A stretch of DNA of 33,906 bases from Actinomycetes bacterium (GTDB lineage: Bacteria; Actinomycetota; Actinomycetes; Propionibacteriales; Propionibacteriaceae), in contig JAUHXZ010000026.1 in assembly GCA_030426725.1 (NCBI GenBank), positions 1 through 33,906 of the forward strand, written 5' to 3'. Shown here in pieces: positions 26,414 to 33,844 of this stretch; position 1 is the first letter of the stretch; each line of letters starts with the position of its first letter. Below the pieces are notes generated by a model that saw only the letters and a list, made by a program, of their open reading frames with translations, searched no databases and was not told where the DNA came from. The position numbers were made by a program, and so were the translations under genes.

Positions 26414-26995
26414 TTACGGTGTGTCGTAGAGGCCTTCCACGCCGGCGGAGGCAGCCTGCTCGGGAGTGTCCACGTCGGTGGTCACGCTGGCGGCCGCCGG
26501 CAGGGCGGCCACGTCGAGCCGCCCGAGCACGCGACGGACGGACACGTCCCTCGTCGCCGGGGCCTCCGCGAGGGCGCCCCTCAGCGCCGACGCCCGGTAG
26601 CGCCCGGCCAGCCACTGCGGCCACGCTTCCTCGTCCGCGAGGACCACGCCGTCGGGGCCGGGCCGCGCACCGGCGAGGGCCGAGACAGTGTCGGCCGGCG
26701 CGGCCAGGTCCCCGGCCAGCACCAGCACCTCGTCCAGGTGATCCGGAAGGGCCGCGACGCCGGCGGCGATGCCCGCCACCGGCCCGCCGAAGGGCGGGTC
26801 CTCGAGCACGAACACCACCCGGTCCGAAGGCGCGAGCAACGGGCGCGCCGGCGACGCCACCACGACGAGGTCCGCCCACCCGAGCGCGGCCGCGACCGTC
26901 CTGCCCAGCAGGGTCTCGCCGTCGACGGTGAGGTCGAGCTTGTCGGTGCCCATCCGCGACGACCGCCCGCCGCCCAGCACGATCGCGCCGCGCAT
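26414..26995 (-). CDS. mobA: molybdenum cofactor guanylyltransferase (MobA-like)
   Basis: MobA links GMP to Mo-molybdopterin to make the MGD cofactor that NarG needs. The 193-residue nucleotidyltransferase opens with the GTP-binding motif LGGGRSSRMGTDKL, has PPFGGPVAGIAAG, and the acidic VLAGDLAAP corresponding to the metal site. The ATG at 26995 lies four bases after the moaA TGA. The gene ends 55 bases before narG on the same strand. A related MobA-like enzyme such as MocA is possible, but the NarG context supports MobA. Confidence 0.92.
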   Translation of the reverse strand: MRGAIVLGGGRSSRMGTDKLDLTVDGETLLGRTVAAALGWADLVVVASPARPLLAPSDRVVFVLEDPPFGGPVAGIAAGVAALPDHLDEVLVLAGDLAAPADTVSALAGARPGPDGVVLADEEAWPQWLAGRYRASALRGALAEAPATRDVSVRRVLGRLDVAALPAAASVTTDVDTPEQAASAGVEGLYDTP

Positions 26996-26999
26996 GACC

Positions 27000-28013
27000 T
27001 CAGCCGCCGATGGCGCTCATGGTGCGCTCGGGCTGGACGAAACCCTCGTCGTCGATGCCGTGCGCGCGGGCCTTCGCGGCATGGGCGCCGGCCCAGGCGG
27101 CAACGAGGTCGTCGTCGGAGCCGCCCGAGCGCAGGATCGCGCGGAGGTCCGTCTCGGTATGCGAGAACAGGCAGTTACGGACCTGACCGTCGGCGGTGAT
27201 CCGGGTGCGGTCGCAGTTGCCACAGAACGGGTTGGTCACCGACGCGATGACCCCGATGCGGCCACCGGGCTGCGTGTCGTCCGCCGCGACGTGCCACAGC
27301 TCGGCCGGGGCGGACCCGCGGGGCTCGTCGAGCGCCTCCAACGTGAAGCGCTCCGAGAGGGCGTCGAGGATCTCGGTGGCGGTGACCATCCGGCCGCGGT
27401 CCCACTCCCCCTTCGGTCCGAGCGGCATCTGCTCGATGAATCGCAACTCGTATCCCCGGGTGAGGCAGAACTCGGCCAGCGGCACGACGTCGGGCTCGTT
27501 GTCGTCGCGCATGACGACGGCGTTGATCTTCAGCGGCCGGAGTCCCGCCCGGTCGGCGGCGGCGATACCGGCGAGCACGTCGTGCAGACGGTCCCGGCGG
27601 GCCAGCCGGGCGTAGCGCTCCCGGTCCAGCGAATCGAGGGAGATGTTGACCCTGTCCAGGCCCGCGGCGGCCAGGCCGTCGATCCGCTTGTCCAGCCCGA
27701 GGCCGTTGGTGGTGAGCGCCAGTTCGGGGCGTCCGGCGGGACCGCGCAACGCCGCCGCCCCGGCGACGATCCGTTCGAGACCCCCGCGCAGCAGCGGTTC
27801 GCCGCCGGTGAACCGGATCCGGGTGACACCCAGGTGCTCGACCGCGACGCGGATCAGGCGGCCCACCTCGACATCGGTCAGCGTTTTGTCGTCCGGCAGC
27901 CACGGGAGCCCCTCGGCGGGCATGCAGTAAGCACAGCGCAGGTTGCAGCGGTCCGTGAGCGAGACCCGCAGGTCTCGCGCCACGCGTCCGTAGCGGTCGA
28001 GCAGGCTCTGCAT
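27000..28013 (-). CDS. moaA: GTP 3',8-cyclase (radical SAM)
   Basis: MoaA uses radical SAM chemistry to cyclise GTP, the first step of molybdenum cofactor synthesis. The 337 residues have the radical-SAM cysteines C23, C27, C30 (CNLRCAYC), the GGEP motif at about 70-73, and the second Fe-S cluster cysteines C264, C267 and C281. The C-terminal Gly-Gly (336-337), required in this family, is present. The ATG at 28013 follows a TAGGCT element by six bases with no ribosome site, so the mRNA is probably leaderless. It is divergent from the regulator gene and leads moaA-mobA-nar. Confidence 0.97.
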   Translation of the reverse strand: MQSLLDRYGRVARDLRVSLTDRCNLRCAYCMPAEGLPWLPDDKTLTDVEVGRLIRVAVEHLGVTRIRFTGGEPLLRGGLERIVAGAAALRGPAGRPELALTTNGLGLDKRIDGLAAAGLDRVNISLDSLDRERYARLARRDRLHDVLAGIAAADRAGLRPLKINAVVMRDDNEPDVVPLAEFCLTRGYELRFIEQMPLGPKGEWDRGRMVTATEILDALSERFTLEALDEPRGSAPAELWHVAADDTQPGGRIGVIASVTNPFCGNCDRTRITADGQVRNCLFSHTETDLRAILRSGGSDDDLVAAWAGAHAAKARAHGIDDEGFVQPERTMSAIGG

Positions 28014-28019
28014 GCGCGC

Positions 28020-28025
28020 AGCCTA
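28020..28025 (-). promoter_or_regulatory. leaderless promoter -10 of moaA
   Basis: TAGGCT on the minus strand is followed after six bases (GCGCGC) by the moaA ATG. The spacing equals that of mog and is one base shorter than that of moaE. Confidence 0.6.
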
Positions 28026-28055
28026 CCCCGACCCCCCAAGCCCGAGGCTGCGTGG

Positions 28056-28061
28056 GACAAT
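28056..28061 (+). promoter_or_regulatory. possible leaderless -10 of the SufR-like regulator gene
   Basis: GACAAT ends seven bases before the ATG at 28069, where no ribosome site is seen. The match to consensus is moderate. It lies back to back with the moaA promoter, only about 30 bases away. Confidence 0.35.
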
Positions 28062-28068
28062 GGCCCGC

Positions 28069-28704
28069 ATGAGCAGTGAACAGCACGGACTGGGGCCGAC
28101 CCGCGCCCGCGTGCTCGCGCTGCTCCAGTCCGCCACGTCGCCGATGAGCGTCGCGGACGTCGCCGACGAGCTGGGCCTGCACCGCAACTCGGCGAGATTC
28201 CACCTCGAGGGCCTGCGCGACGCCGGCTACGTCGAGAGCAAGGCCGCCGCCTCCGGGCACCTGGGACGGCCCCCGCTGGTCTTCGCCGCGACGAGCGACT
28301 CACCGAACGTGACCAATTCCCACCTCATGGAGCTGGCGCAGATCCTCATCCGTAGCTTCGTGTCCCCCCTGCCGGACGCCACCCGCCTCGCGGAGGAGGC
28401 CGGCAGGTCGTGGGGCCGCGACGCCGCGCACGACGAGTCCGACGTCGTGGACGGTCTGGTGGCGCAGCTCGCGGAGCGGGGCTTCGGCACCATCGTGGGC
28501 GACGACGCCCTCACCTTCACCCGCTGCCCGTTCCGGGGCGAGATCAGCCAGTCCGAGCTGCCGGTGGTGTGCGCCATCCACCAGGGCTTCGTCGAGGGCT
28601 ACCTGGAGCCGGCGGAGGATTCCCCGGCCCCCGGCCGGATCGAGGTGGGCCCCAGGCTCTGCCACCTCTCCCTGGACCGGTTCGGGGACGCAAAAGCGGG
28701 CTGA
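28069..28704 (+). CDS. ArsR/DeoR-type HTH regulator with SufR-like cysteines
   Basis: The 211-residue protein has an N-terminal winged helix (MSVADVADELGLHRNSARFHL, residues 26-46, then a wing with GRPPLVFAAT). The C-terminal half holds C153, C168 and C198 plus His171 in CPFRGE, VVCAIHQGFVEGYL and LCHLSL. This layout resembles the Fe-S cluster region of SufR-family regulators, so a redox- or NO-sensing cluster is plausible (inference). The gene is divergent from moaA across 55 bases and so may control the moaA-mobA-nar genes and itself. No suf genes are nearby. ATG at 28060 is an alternative start. The stop lies inside the shared hairpin. Confidence 0.85.
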   Translation: MSSEQHGLGPTRARVLALLQSATSPMSVADVADELGLHRNSARFHLEGLRDAGYVESKAAASGHLGRPPLVFAATSDSPNVTNSHLMELAQILIRSFVSPLPDATRLAEEAGRSWGRDAAHDESDVVDGLVAQLAERGFGTIVGDDALTFTRCPFRGEISQSELPVVCAIHQGFVEGYLEPAEDSPAPGRIEVGPRLCHLSLDRFGDAKAG

Positions 28705-28722
28705 CCTCCCGGCCAGCCCGCT
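28695..28722 (-). terminator. terminator of malEFG, overlapping the regulator stop
   Basis: An 8-bp stem (28695-28702 with 28715-28722) with a 12-nt loop sits between convergent genes. On the minus strand it is followed by TTTT-type sequence (TTTTGCG), so it best serves malG. On the plus strand the hairpin begins inside the stop region of the regulator gene. Confidence 0.65.
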
Positions 28723-28742
28723 GAGCGCGTGACGCCGTCGCG

Positions 28743-29633
28743 TCAGCCCTTGACACCACCGGCGAGCAGCCCGCCGACGATGTACTTCTGCAGGTAGAGG
28801 AACAGCGCGATGATCGGGATCGCCGCCACGACGGCACCCGCCGCGAACAGGGACCACGGGGCGTTGCGCTCGTCGGTGCCCCACACGTACATGCCGACCG
28901 CCAGGGTGTAGTTCTCCGGCCGCGACAGCACGATGCGGGCGAGGATGAACTCGCCGTACGAGGCGACGAAGCTCAGCAGCCCCACCACCGCCAGGATGGG
29001 GGTGACCAGCCGCATGATGATCCCCCAGAAGATCTGGGCGTGCGTGGCGCCGTCGATCCTGGCGGCCTCGTCGATCGAGTCCGGCACGGTGTTGAAGAAC
29101 CCGTACATGAGGAACGTGTTCGACCCGAGCGCACCGCCCAGGTAGATCGCGATGAGCTGGAGGTTGGAGCCCACACCGAGGAAGGGGAACACCTCCCCCA
29201 GGGTGAGTACCAACAGGAAGATCGCGACGAAGGCGAGCATCTGCGGGAACATCTGGATGATGAGCAGCGTGGTGAGCCCGCCGCGGCGGCCCTTGAAGCG
29301 GAAGCGGCTGAAGGCGTACGCGGCCGCGGCGGCCATGACGACGGTGCCGACGGCCGTCGCGGAGCTGACGATGAAGGAGTTCAGCGCCCACGTCGGGTAG
29401 TCGGTGTCGAGCAGGTTGGCGTAGTTGGCGCCGGAGAACGTGGAGAACAGGTCGTTGCTGCCCGTGAGAGTGCCCCCCGGGTTGAGCGACGCGGAAATCA
29501 CGTACAGGAGGGGGAAGAGGCAGTAGATGATCACGAGGATCGCGAAGACGTGCTTCCAACCCACCTCCTTCCACCAGCGCGCGCCGCGGAGGCGGGTGTC
29601 GTTCTCGCCGTTGGCGAGGGTCTTCCTGGCCAT
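28743..29633 (-). CDS. malG: maltose/maltodextrin ABC transporter permease MalG
   Basis: One of the two membrane subunits of a CUT1-family sugar importer. The 296 residues have about six membrane segments, and the EAA loop reads DSIDEAARIDGATHAQIFW. It ends with LQKYIVGGLLAGGVKG, as in MalG, whose tail reaches into the MalK ATPase. The start at ATG 29633 overlaps the malF stop by one base, with GGAGG seven bases upstream; a GTG three bases earlier is equally in frame. Confidence 0.93.
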   Translation of the reverse strand: MARKTLANGENDTRLRGARWWKEVGWKHVFAILVIIYCLFPLLYVISASLNPGGTLTGSNDLFSTFSGANYANLLDTDYPTWALNSFIVSSATAVGTVVMAAAAAYAFSRFRFKGRRGGLTTLLIIQMFPQMLAFVAIFLLVLTLGEVFPFLGVGSNLQLIAIYLGGALGSNTFLMYGFFNTVPDSIDEAARIDGATHAQIFWGIIMRLVTPILAVVGLLSFVASYGEFILARIVLSRPENYTLAVGMYVWGTDERNAPWSLFAAGAVVAAIPIIALFLYLQKYIVGGLLAGGVKG

Positions 29634-31234
29634 CACATGACCTCCTCGAGCTTGCGGGTCTGACGGAAGCCGAGCCAGGAGACGAGCCCGACCACGACGA
29701 AGATGATGATCGACATCGCACTGGCCAGGCCGTACCTGCGGATGCCGGACTCGAAGGCGACGGCGTAGATCATCGAGATGAGGATGTCGGTCTCACCGAT
29801 CGGAAGCGGGGCCCCTGGGTAGTTGGGTCCACCGCCGGTCAACATGTAGATCAACGAGAAGTTGTTGAAGTTGAACGCGAAGCTCGCGATGAGCAGCGGC
29901 GCGACGGCGACCAGCAGCAGCGGCAGCGTGATCCGCCAGAATCGCCTCACCGGGCCGGCCCCGTCCATGACGGCCGCCTCGGTGAGCTCGTCGGGGATCG
30001 CCTGGAGTGCGCCGGTGGCCACGAGGAACATGTAGGGGAAGCCGAGCCACAGGTTGACGCCGAGGACTGACAGCTTCGCGAGGTTCCCGTCGGCGAGCCA
30101 TGGGATGGAAGCCCCGCCGAGGAGCACCTCGTTGATGTAGCCGAAGTCCTCGTTGAGCAGTCCGCGCCACACCAGGGCGGCGAGGAAGCCGGGGAAGGCG
30201 TACGGCAGGATGAACAGCGCCCGGTAGATCCGGCGCCCCTTGACCCTGGCGTCGTTGAACACGACGGCGAGGAAGAGCCCCAGCGCGAAGGTGGTGAGCA
30301 CCGACAGGATCGAGAAGGCGAACGTCCAGGTGAGGATCGACGCGAACGGCCCCGCGAGGCGGCTGTCGGTGAACATCACGGTGTAGTTCTCGAACCCCAC
30401 GGTCACGCGCCATCCGGGCAGGAGGCTGGATCCGTCCTCAGCCACGAAGAGGCCCTGGTCGGGGTCGGCGAGGTAGACCTTGCCCTCGGGGTCGGTGAAG
30501 GTGTCTGCGGCCTCGTCGTAGACGAGCAGCGACTTGGCGATGTAGGCCGTCGACGCGTTGTCGGTGCGCAGCCAGCCGTCGTCGGGGTTGTCCGTGACGT
30601 CGACGCGCAGGGAAAGGACCTCGTCCTGGCGTTCCTGGATCTGGGCGAAGTCCAGGACGTCTGCGCCGGGAACCTCGGTGACGCGGCCGTCCGTAACGGT
30701 GGCGTCGGGGACCTCGGTCAGCGGCTCGTCCGCGTCACCCACGAGGGGGGTGCCGTCGTCGACGATCGCGAAGGCGACGTCGCCGCCGCGGTCGAGCACC
30801 GTCACCGGGTAGGTGGGGGTGCCGTCTACGCGCCGGTCGGAGGTCCTCTGGATCTGGGTGACCGCCGCCTCCTTGTCGTCGTTGTGCCCGTCGCCGTAGT
30901 TGGTGAACGACACCACCGCGGTGGTGACCATCACGTAGATCTGGAACACCACGAGAAAGAGGAGGCCGGGGTAGAGGTACTTGCCGGCCAGTGCCCGCTT
31001 GGAGAAGTAGACGTAGTCGGCGACGATGAGCGCGACGACGAGGAAGGCCAGGACCCCCCATTCCTCCAGGCCGTAGGACGCCATGATGCCGTACACGCCG
31101 AAGGCGTTGACCAGCATCATGAGGACGAGCTTCACGTAGAAGCCGGGGCGCGAGATGTCACGCGCGTGCGACAGCCTCGGGGGCTGCGTGGTCTGTTCGA
31201 GCCTGGGAGGCTGCGTGGTCGGTTCGGTACTCAC
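29633..31234 (-). CDS. malF: maltose/maltodextrin ABC transporter permease MalF
   Basis: This 533-residue permease is long because of a region of about 180 residues between the early membrane segments and the core, the counterpart of the extracytoplasmic P2 loop of MalF that contacts the loaded binding protein. The EAA motif is DELTEAAVMDGAGPVRRFW, and the GGGPNYPGAPLPIGETDIL segment is typical. The extreme N-terminus repeats TTQPPRL twice, from a 27-base tandem duplication. The ATG at 31234 follows malE after 88 bases that contain a hairpin. No MalK ATPase is in the window; a shared multi-sugar ATPase elsewhere is likely. Confidence 0.93.
   Translation of the reverse strand: MSTEPTTQPPRLEQTTQPPRLSHARDISRPGFYVKLVLMMLVNAFGVYGIMASYGLEEWGVLAFLVVALIVADYVYFSKRALAGKYLYPGLLFLVVFQIYVMVTTAVVSFTNYGDGHNDDKEAAVTQIQRTSDRRVDGTPTYPVTVLDRGGDVAFAIVDDGTPLVGDADEPLTEVPDATVTDGRVTEVPGADVLDFAQIQERQDEVLSLRVDVTDNPDDGWLRTDNASTAYIAKSLLVYDEAADTFTDPEGKVYLADPDQGLFVAEDGSSLLPGWRVTVGFENYTVMFTDSRLAGPFASILTWTFAFSILSVLTTFALGLFLAVVFNDARVKGRRIYRALFILPYAFPGFLAALVWRGLLNEDFGYINEVLLGGASIPWLADGNLAKLSVLGVNLWLGFPYMFLVATGALQAIPDELTEAAVMDGAGPVRRFWRITLPLLLVAVAPLLIASFAFNFNNFSLIYMLTGGGPNYPGAPLPIGETDILISMIYAVAFESGIRRYGLASAMSIIIFVVVGLVSWLGFRQTRKLEEVM
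31173..31226 (-). repeat. 27-base tandem duplication in the malF 5' end
   Basis: Two adjacent 27-base units (31173-31199 and 31200-31226) differ at only a few positions and encode the repeated TTQPPRL segment at the MalF N-terminus. The reading frame is kept. Confidence 0.85.
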
Positions 31235-31267
31235 AGTTTGGGCCGCCTTCGCTCCGTTGCGATGAGT

Positions 31268-31308
31268 GCACTGGGGGCCGCGCCGCAGCGCAGCACGACC
31301 CCCAGTGC
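31268..31308 (-). terminator. hairpin between malE and malF
   Basis: A perfect 10-bp inverted repeat (31268-31277 with 31299-31308) encloses a 21-base loop. It has no U-tract. A hairpin in this place commonly protects malE mRNA or partly stops transcription, so more binding protein than permease is made (established for malE-type operons, inferred here). Confidence 0.55.
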
Positions 31309-31322
31309 CGATTCTGATTAGA

Positions 31323-32567
31323 TCAGAAGTTGGACTCGATGTTGGCGATCATGGTCTGCCAGGCCTCGACGGGCTCGGCGGTGCCGTTGAGGATGCTGAC
31401 CTCGGCGCCACCCCAGTAGGTCCACACGGTGGCCATCTCGGGGATGGTGGGGATGGACTGGCCGTTGGCGCCGGCCTCACCGAAGCCGGCCACGATCGGG
31501 TCGTCGATGGCCTCGGCGGACTCGGTCAGCGCCGGGGTGCGGCCCTGGGCCTCGTACAGCGCGTCCTGTGTCTCCTTGGTGCCCATGAAGTCGATGAACT
31601 GCTGCGCGAGAAGCTGGTTCTCGGACTGCGAGGACATGAACACGGCCTGGACGCCGATGAACGGGGCGGCCGGCTCCCCACCCGCGGACGGGATGGGCAG
31701 AACGGAGATGTCCATGTCGGCGGCGAGGAAGTCGGCGACGTACCAGGGGCCGGTCACGATGTACGGGGCGGTGCCATCGAGGAAGGCCTGCTTGGCCTTG
31801 TCCGCGTCGATCGACGTGGACAGCACGTCCTCGTCGGCCATCTGCTTGAGCCACTCGGCGAAGGCCTCACCCTCGGGGCCGCCCATGGCGAGCTCGGAGG
31901 TGTAGTCGCCGTTCGCGTCGGTGGCGAACACGTCGGCGCCGAACGAGGTCTGCAGCGGGTACAGGTGGTACGGGTCACCGGCGTCGCCCCCCTGCTGGAT
32001 GACGATCGGGAACTCGGCGCCCTCGGCGGCCCGGCCCTGCTCGACGAGCTCGGCGAAGGTCTCCGGGGTGTCCTGGACCATGGCGTTGTTGCGGACCAGG
32101 CCGATGTTCTCGATGGCGTAGGGCAGGCCGTAGACCTGGCCCTCAAGGCTGACGGCACGGACGGCCGCTTCGCTGAAGGCGTCGCTCTTGTCGCCGAGCT
32201 CGAGCGGCGCGGCGAGACCGTTGGCGACGAGGTCGCCGGTGGCGTCGTTGGCGGTGACGATGAGGTCGGGGCCCTGGCCGGTCGGGGCGTCGCGGATGAA
32301 GTCGTTCTTGAGGTCGGCCGACGGCTTCTCGACGACGTCGAGGGACACGCCGGTCTCGGCCATGAACGTCTCACCGATGGACTTGAAGGTCTCGGTGCGG
32401 GACTCGTCGACCCAGATGGTCAGCGTGCCGGTGGCCATGGGGGCGGACGAGCTCTCGCTCGCCATCGGTTCGCTCGTGGCGGAGGTCGACTCGCTCGACG
32501 ACCCGCCGCACGCGGCGAGCGTGAGGGAGAGCCCGACCGCGGCAGCGGCGAGGAAACTCTTGCGCAT
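31323..32567 (-). CDS. malE: maltose/maltodextrin-binding lipoprotein
   Basis: The 414-residue extracytoplasmic solute-binding protein starts with a lipoprotein signal: MRKSFLAAAAVGLSLTLAAC, Cys20 lipidated, then a Ser/Glu-rich linker. The mature part is a family 1 sugar-binding protein (TLTIWVDESR, APTGQGPDLIVTANDATGDL, PYAIENIGLVRNN, DGTAPYIVTGPWY). Maltose or maltodextrin is inferred from the malFG partners and the adjacent alpha-glucosidase gene. The ATG at 32567 has AAGGAG eight bases upstream; the open frame above it is non-coding promoter DNA. Confidence 0.93.
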   Translation of the reverse strand: MRKSFLAAAAVGLSLTLAACGGSSSESTSATSEPMASESSSAPMATGTLTIWVDESRTETFKSIGETFMAETGVSLDVVEKPSADLKNDFIRDAPTGQGPDLIVTANDATGDLVANGLAAPLELGDKSDAFSEAAVRAVSLEGQVYGLPYAIENIGLVRNNAMVQDTPETFAELVEQGRAAEGAEFPIVIQQGGDAGDPYHLYPLQTSFGADVFATDANGDYTSELAMGGPEGEAFAEWLKQMADEDVLSTSIDADKAKQAFLDGTAPYIVTGPWYVADFLAADMDISVLPIPSAGGEPAAPFIGVQAVFMSSQSENQLLAQQFIDFMGTKETQDALYEAQGRTPALTESAEAIDDPIVAGFGEAGANGQSIPTIPEMATVWTYWGGAEVSILNGTAEPVEAWQTMIANIESNF

Positions 32568-32620
32568 ATGTACAACTCCTTCGTTTCCGGGCCGCTCCAC
32601 TGCAACCCGTTCTGCCATAG

Positions 32621-32648
32621 ATCGTAACGGATTTTGCAACGCTTGCAA
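32621..32648 (-). promoter_or_regulatory. promoter of malEFG
   Basis: On the minus strand a -35 TTGCAA (32643-32648) and a -10 TACGAT (32621-32626) lie 16 bases apart. The operator palindrome lies in the -35 and spacer, so a bound repressor would block polymerase. Confidence 0.55.
32634..32648. promoter_or_regulatory. LacI-family operator at malE
   Basis: TTGCAACGCTTGCAA is a palindrome of two TTGCAA half-sites with a CGC centre, the style of MalR-type LacI-family operators. It overlaps the malE promoter. A further TTGCAT-like half-site lies nearby at about 32653. Confidence 0.7.
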
Positions 32649-32754
32649 GTTCGTTGCATAACAGTTCGATAACAACGCGACGCGCAGGGTGCGCCACCCT
32701 CCCCCGTGACACCCAGAAACACCCACGACTGGCTGAAACGATGAAATCGGCGCC

Positions 32755-32783
32755 CTGCAAAGAGCATTGCAAGAAGGTTGCAA
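32755..32783. promoter_or_regulatory. clustered TTGCAA half-sites before the lacI-type gene
   Basis: CTGCAA (32755-32760), TTGCAA (32767-32772) and TTGCAA (32778-32783) lie 11-12 bases apart, on one face of the helix, just ahead of the repressor gene. They are probable autoregulatory sites of the same repressor that binds at malE. Confidence 0.55.
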
Positions 32784-32806
32784 ACTTTGCGGACTGCGGG
32801 CAGACT
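32778..32806 (+). promoter_or_regulatory. candidate promoter of the lacI-type gene
   Basis: TTGCAA (32778-32783) could be the -35, with a -10 CAGACT (32801-32806) after 17 bases. The -10 match is poor. The -35 coincides with a repressor half-site. Confidence 0.35.
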
Positions 32807-32845
32807 GGGCCCAACCTCACGTGCGCTCAATGGAGAGGAGGGGCG

Positions 32846-33844
32846 ATGATTCCCACCCGTGCACGGCTCGCCGACCTGGCAGCCGAGGCAGGTGTGTCCA
32901 CCGCGACCGTCTCGCGCGTGCTCAACGACAAGCCCGGCGTGGCCGAGTCCACCCGGGCCGCGGTCCTCGCGGCCGTCCAGGCACTGGGCTTCCAGACGGA
33001 GCCGGAGCAGTCCGACGGTGAGGGCCTGATCGCGGTGATGATACCCGAGCTCGCCAACCCGTCGTTCGCCGCCTTCGCCAACCAGCTGGCCCTTGTGCTC
33101 ACCGCCGCCGGACGCCAGATGATCCTCTGCACCGCCGGTCCCGGGGGGACCAGCGAGGAGCAGTACCTCGACGAACTGCTCGGCGTCGAGATCGCCGGCA
33201 TCATCTCGGTCTCCGGCTCCCCGGCCGACTCACTGGCCTCCCACGAGCACTACCAGCGACTCATCGACGCCGGCGTGCCCGCCGTGTTCATCAACGGGTA
33301 CGCCTCAACCGTCGACGGGGCGTTCTTCTCCTGCTCCGACGCGGAGGCCGTCACCATCTCCGTCGCGCATCTGCGGTCGTACGGCCACGAGCGGATCGGC
33401 CTGGCCGTCGGGCAGTTGCGCTACCAACCGTCGCAGCGCAAGAGGGCCGCATTCCTGGCCCAGGGCTTCGACGAGTCCTCTGTCGTGTCGACCTTCTTCA
33501 CGGTCGAGGGCGGGCAGGCCGCCGCCGCAAGGCTCATCGACGCGGGCCACACGGCCATCATCTGCGGCTCCGATGTCATGGCGTTGGGCGCCATCCGCGA
33601 GGCGCACACCCGCGGGCTCGACGTCCCCGGGGACGTGTCGGTGGTCGGCTACGACGACACCCCGCTGATGGCCTTCACCAACCCGGCGCTGACCACCGTC
33701 CGCCAACCCGTGCCGGCGATGGCTCAGGCCGCCGTCGGTGCGCTCCTCACCGCCATCCGGGGCCTGCCGACGGATCGCGCCGAGATGCTCTTCCACCCCG
33801 ACCTCATCATCCGCCAGTCGACAGGACCCGTGCATGCCCGCTGA
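32846..33844 (+). CDS. LacI family transcriptional repressor of the maltose locus
   Basis: A 332-residue LacI-family protein. The N-terminal helix-turn-helix and hinge read RLADLAAEAGVSTATVSRVL and NDKPGVAESTRAAV; then comes a periplasmic-binding-protein-like sensor domain, with GSDVMALGAIREAHTRGL and DVSVVGYDD as family marks. It is divergent from malE and overlaps the alpha-glucosidase gene, so it most likely represses both until a maltodextrin-type sugar binds (inference). The ATG at 32846 has GGAGAGGAGGGG directly upstream. Confidence 0.93.
   Translation: MIPTRARLADLAAEAGVSTATVSRVLNDKPGVAESTRAAVLAAVQALGFQTEPEQSDGEGLIAVMIPELANPSFAAFANQLALVLTAAGRQMILCTAGPGGTSEEQYLDELLGVEIAGIISVSGSPADSLASHEHYQRLIDAGVPAVFINGYASTVDGAFFSCSDAEAVTISVAHLRSYGHERIGLAVGQLRYQPSQRKRAAFLAQGFDESSVVSTFFTVEGGQAAAARLIDAGHTAIICGSDVMALGAIREAHTRGLDVPGDVSVVGYDDTPLMAFTNPALTTVRQPVPAMAQAAVGALLTAIRGLPTDRAEMLFHPDLIIRQSTGPVHAR

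Noticed and set aside
32686..32700. 6-bp hairpin AGGGTG/CACCCT between malE and the repressor gene
   Set aside because: It is short, lies in the middle of a divergent promoter region and does not coincide with a gene end or the TTGCAA sites.
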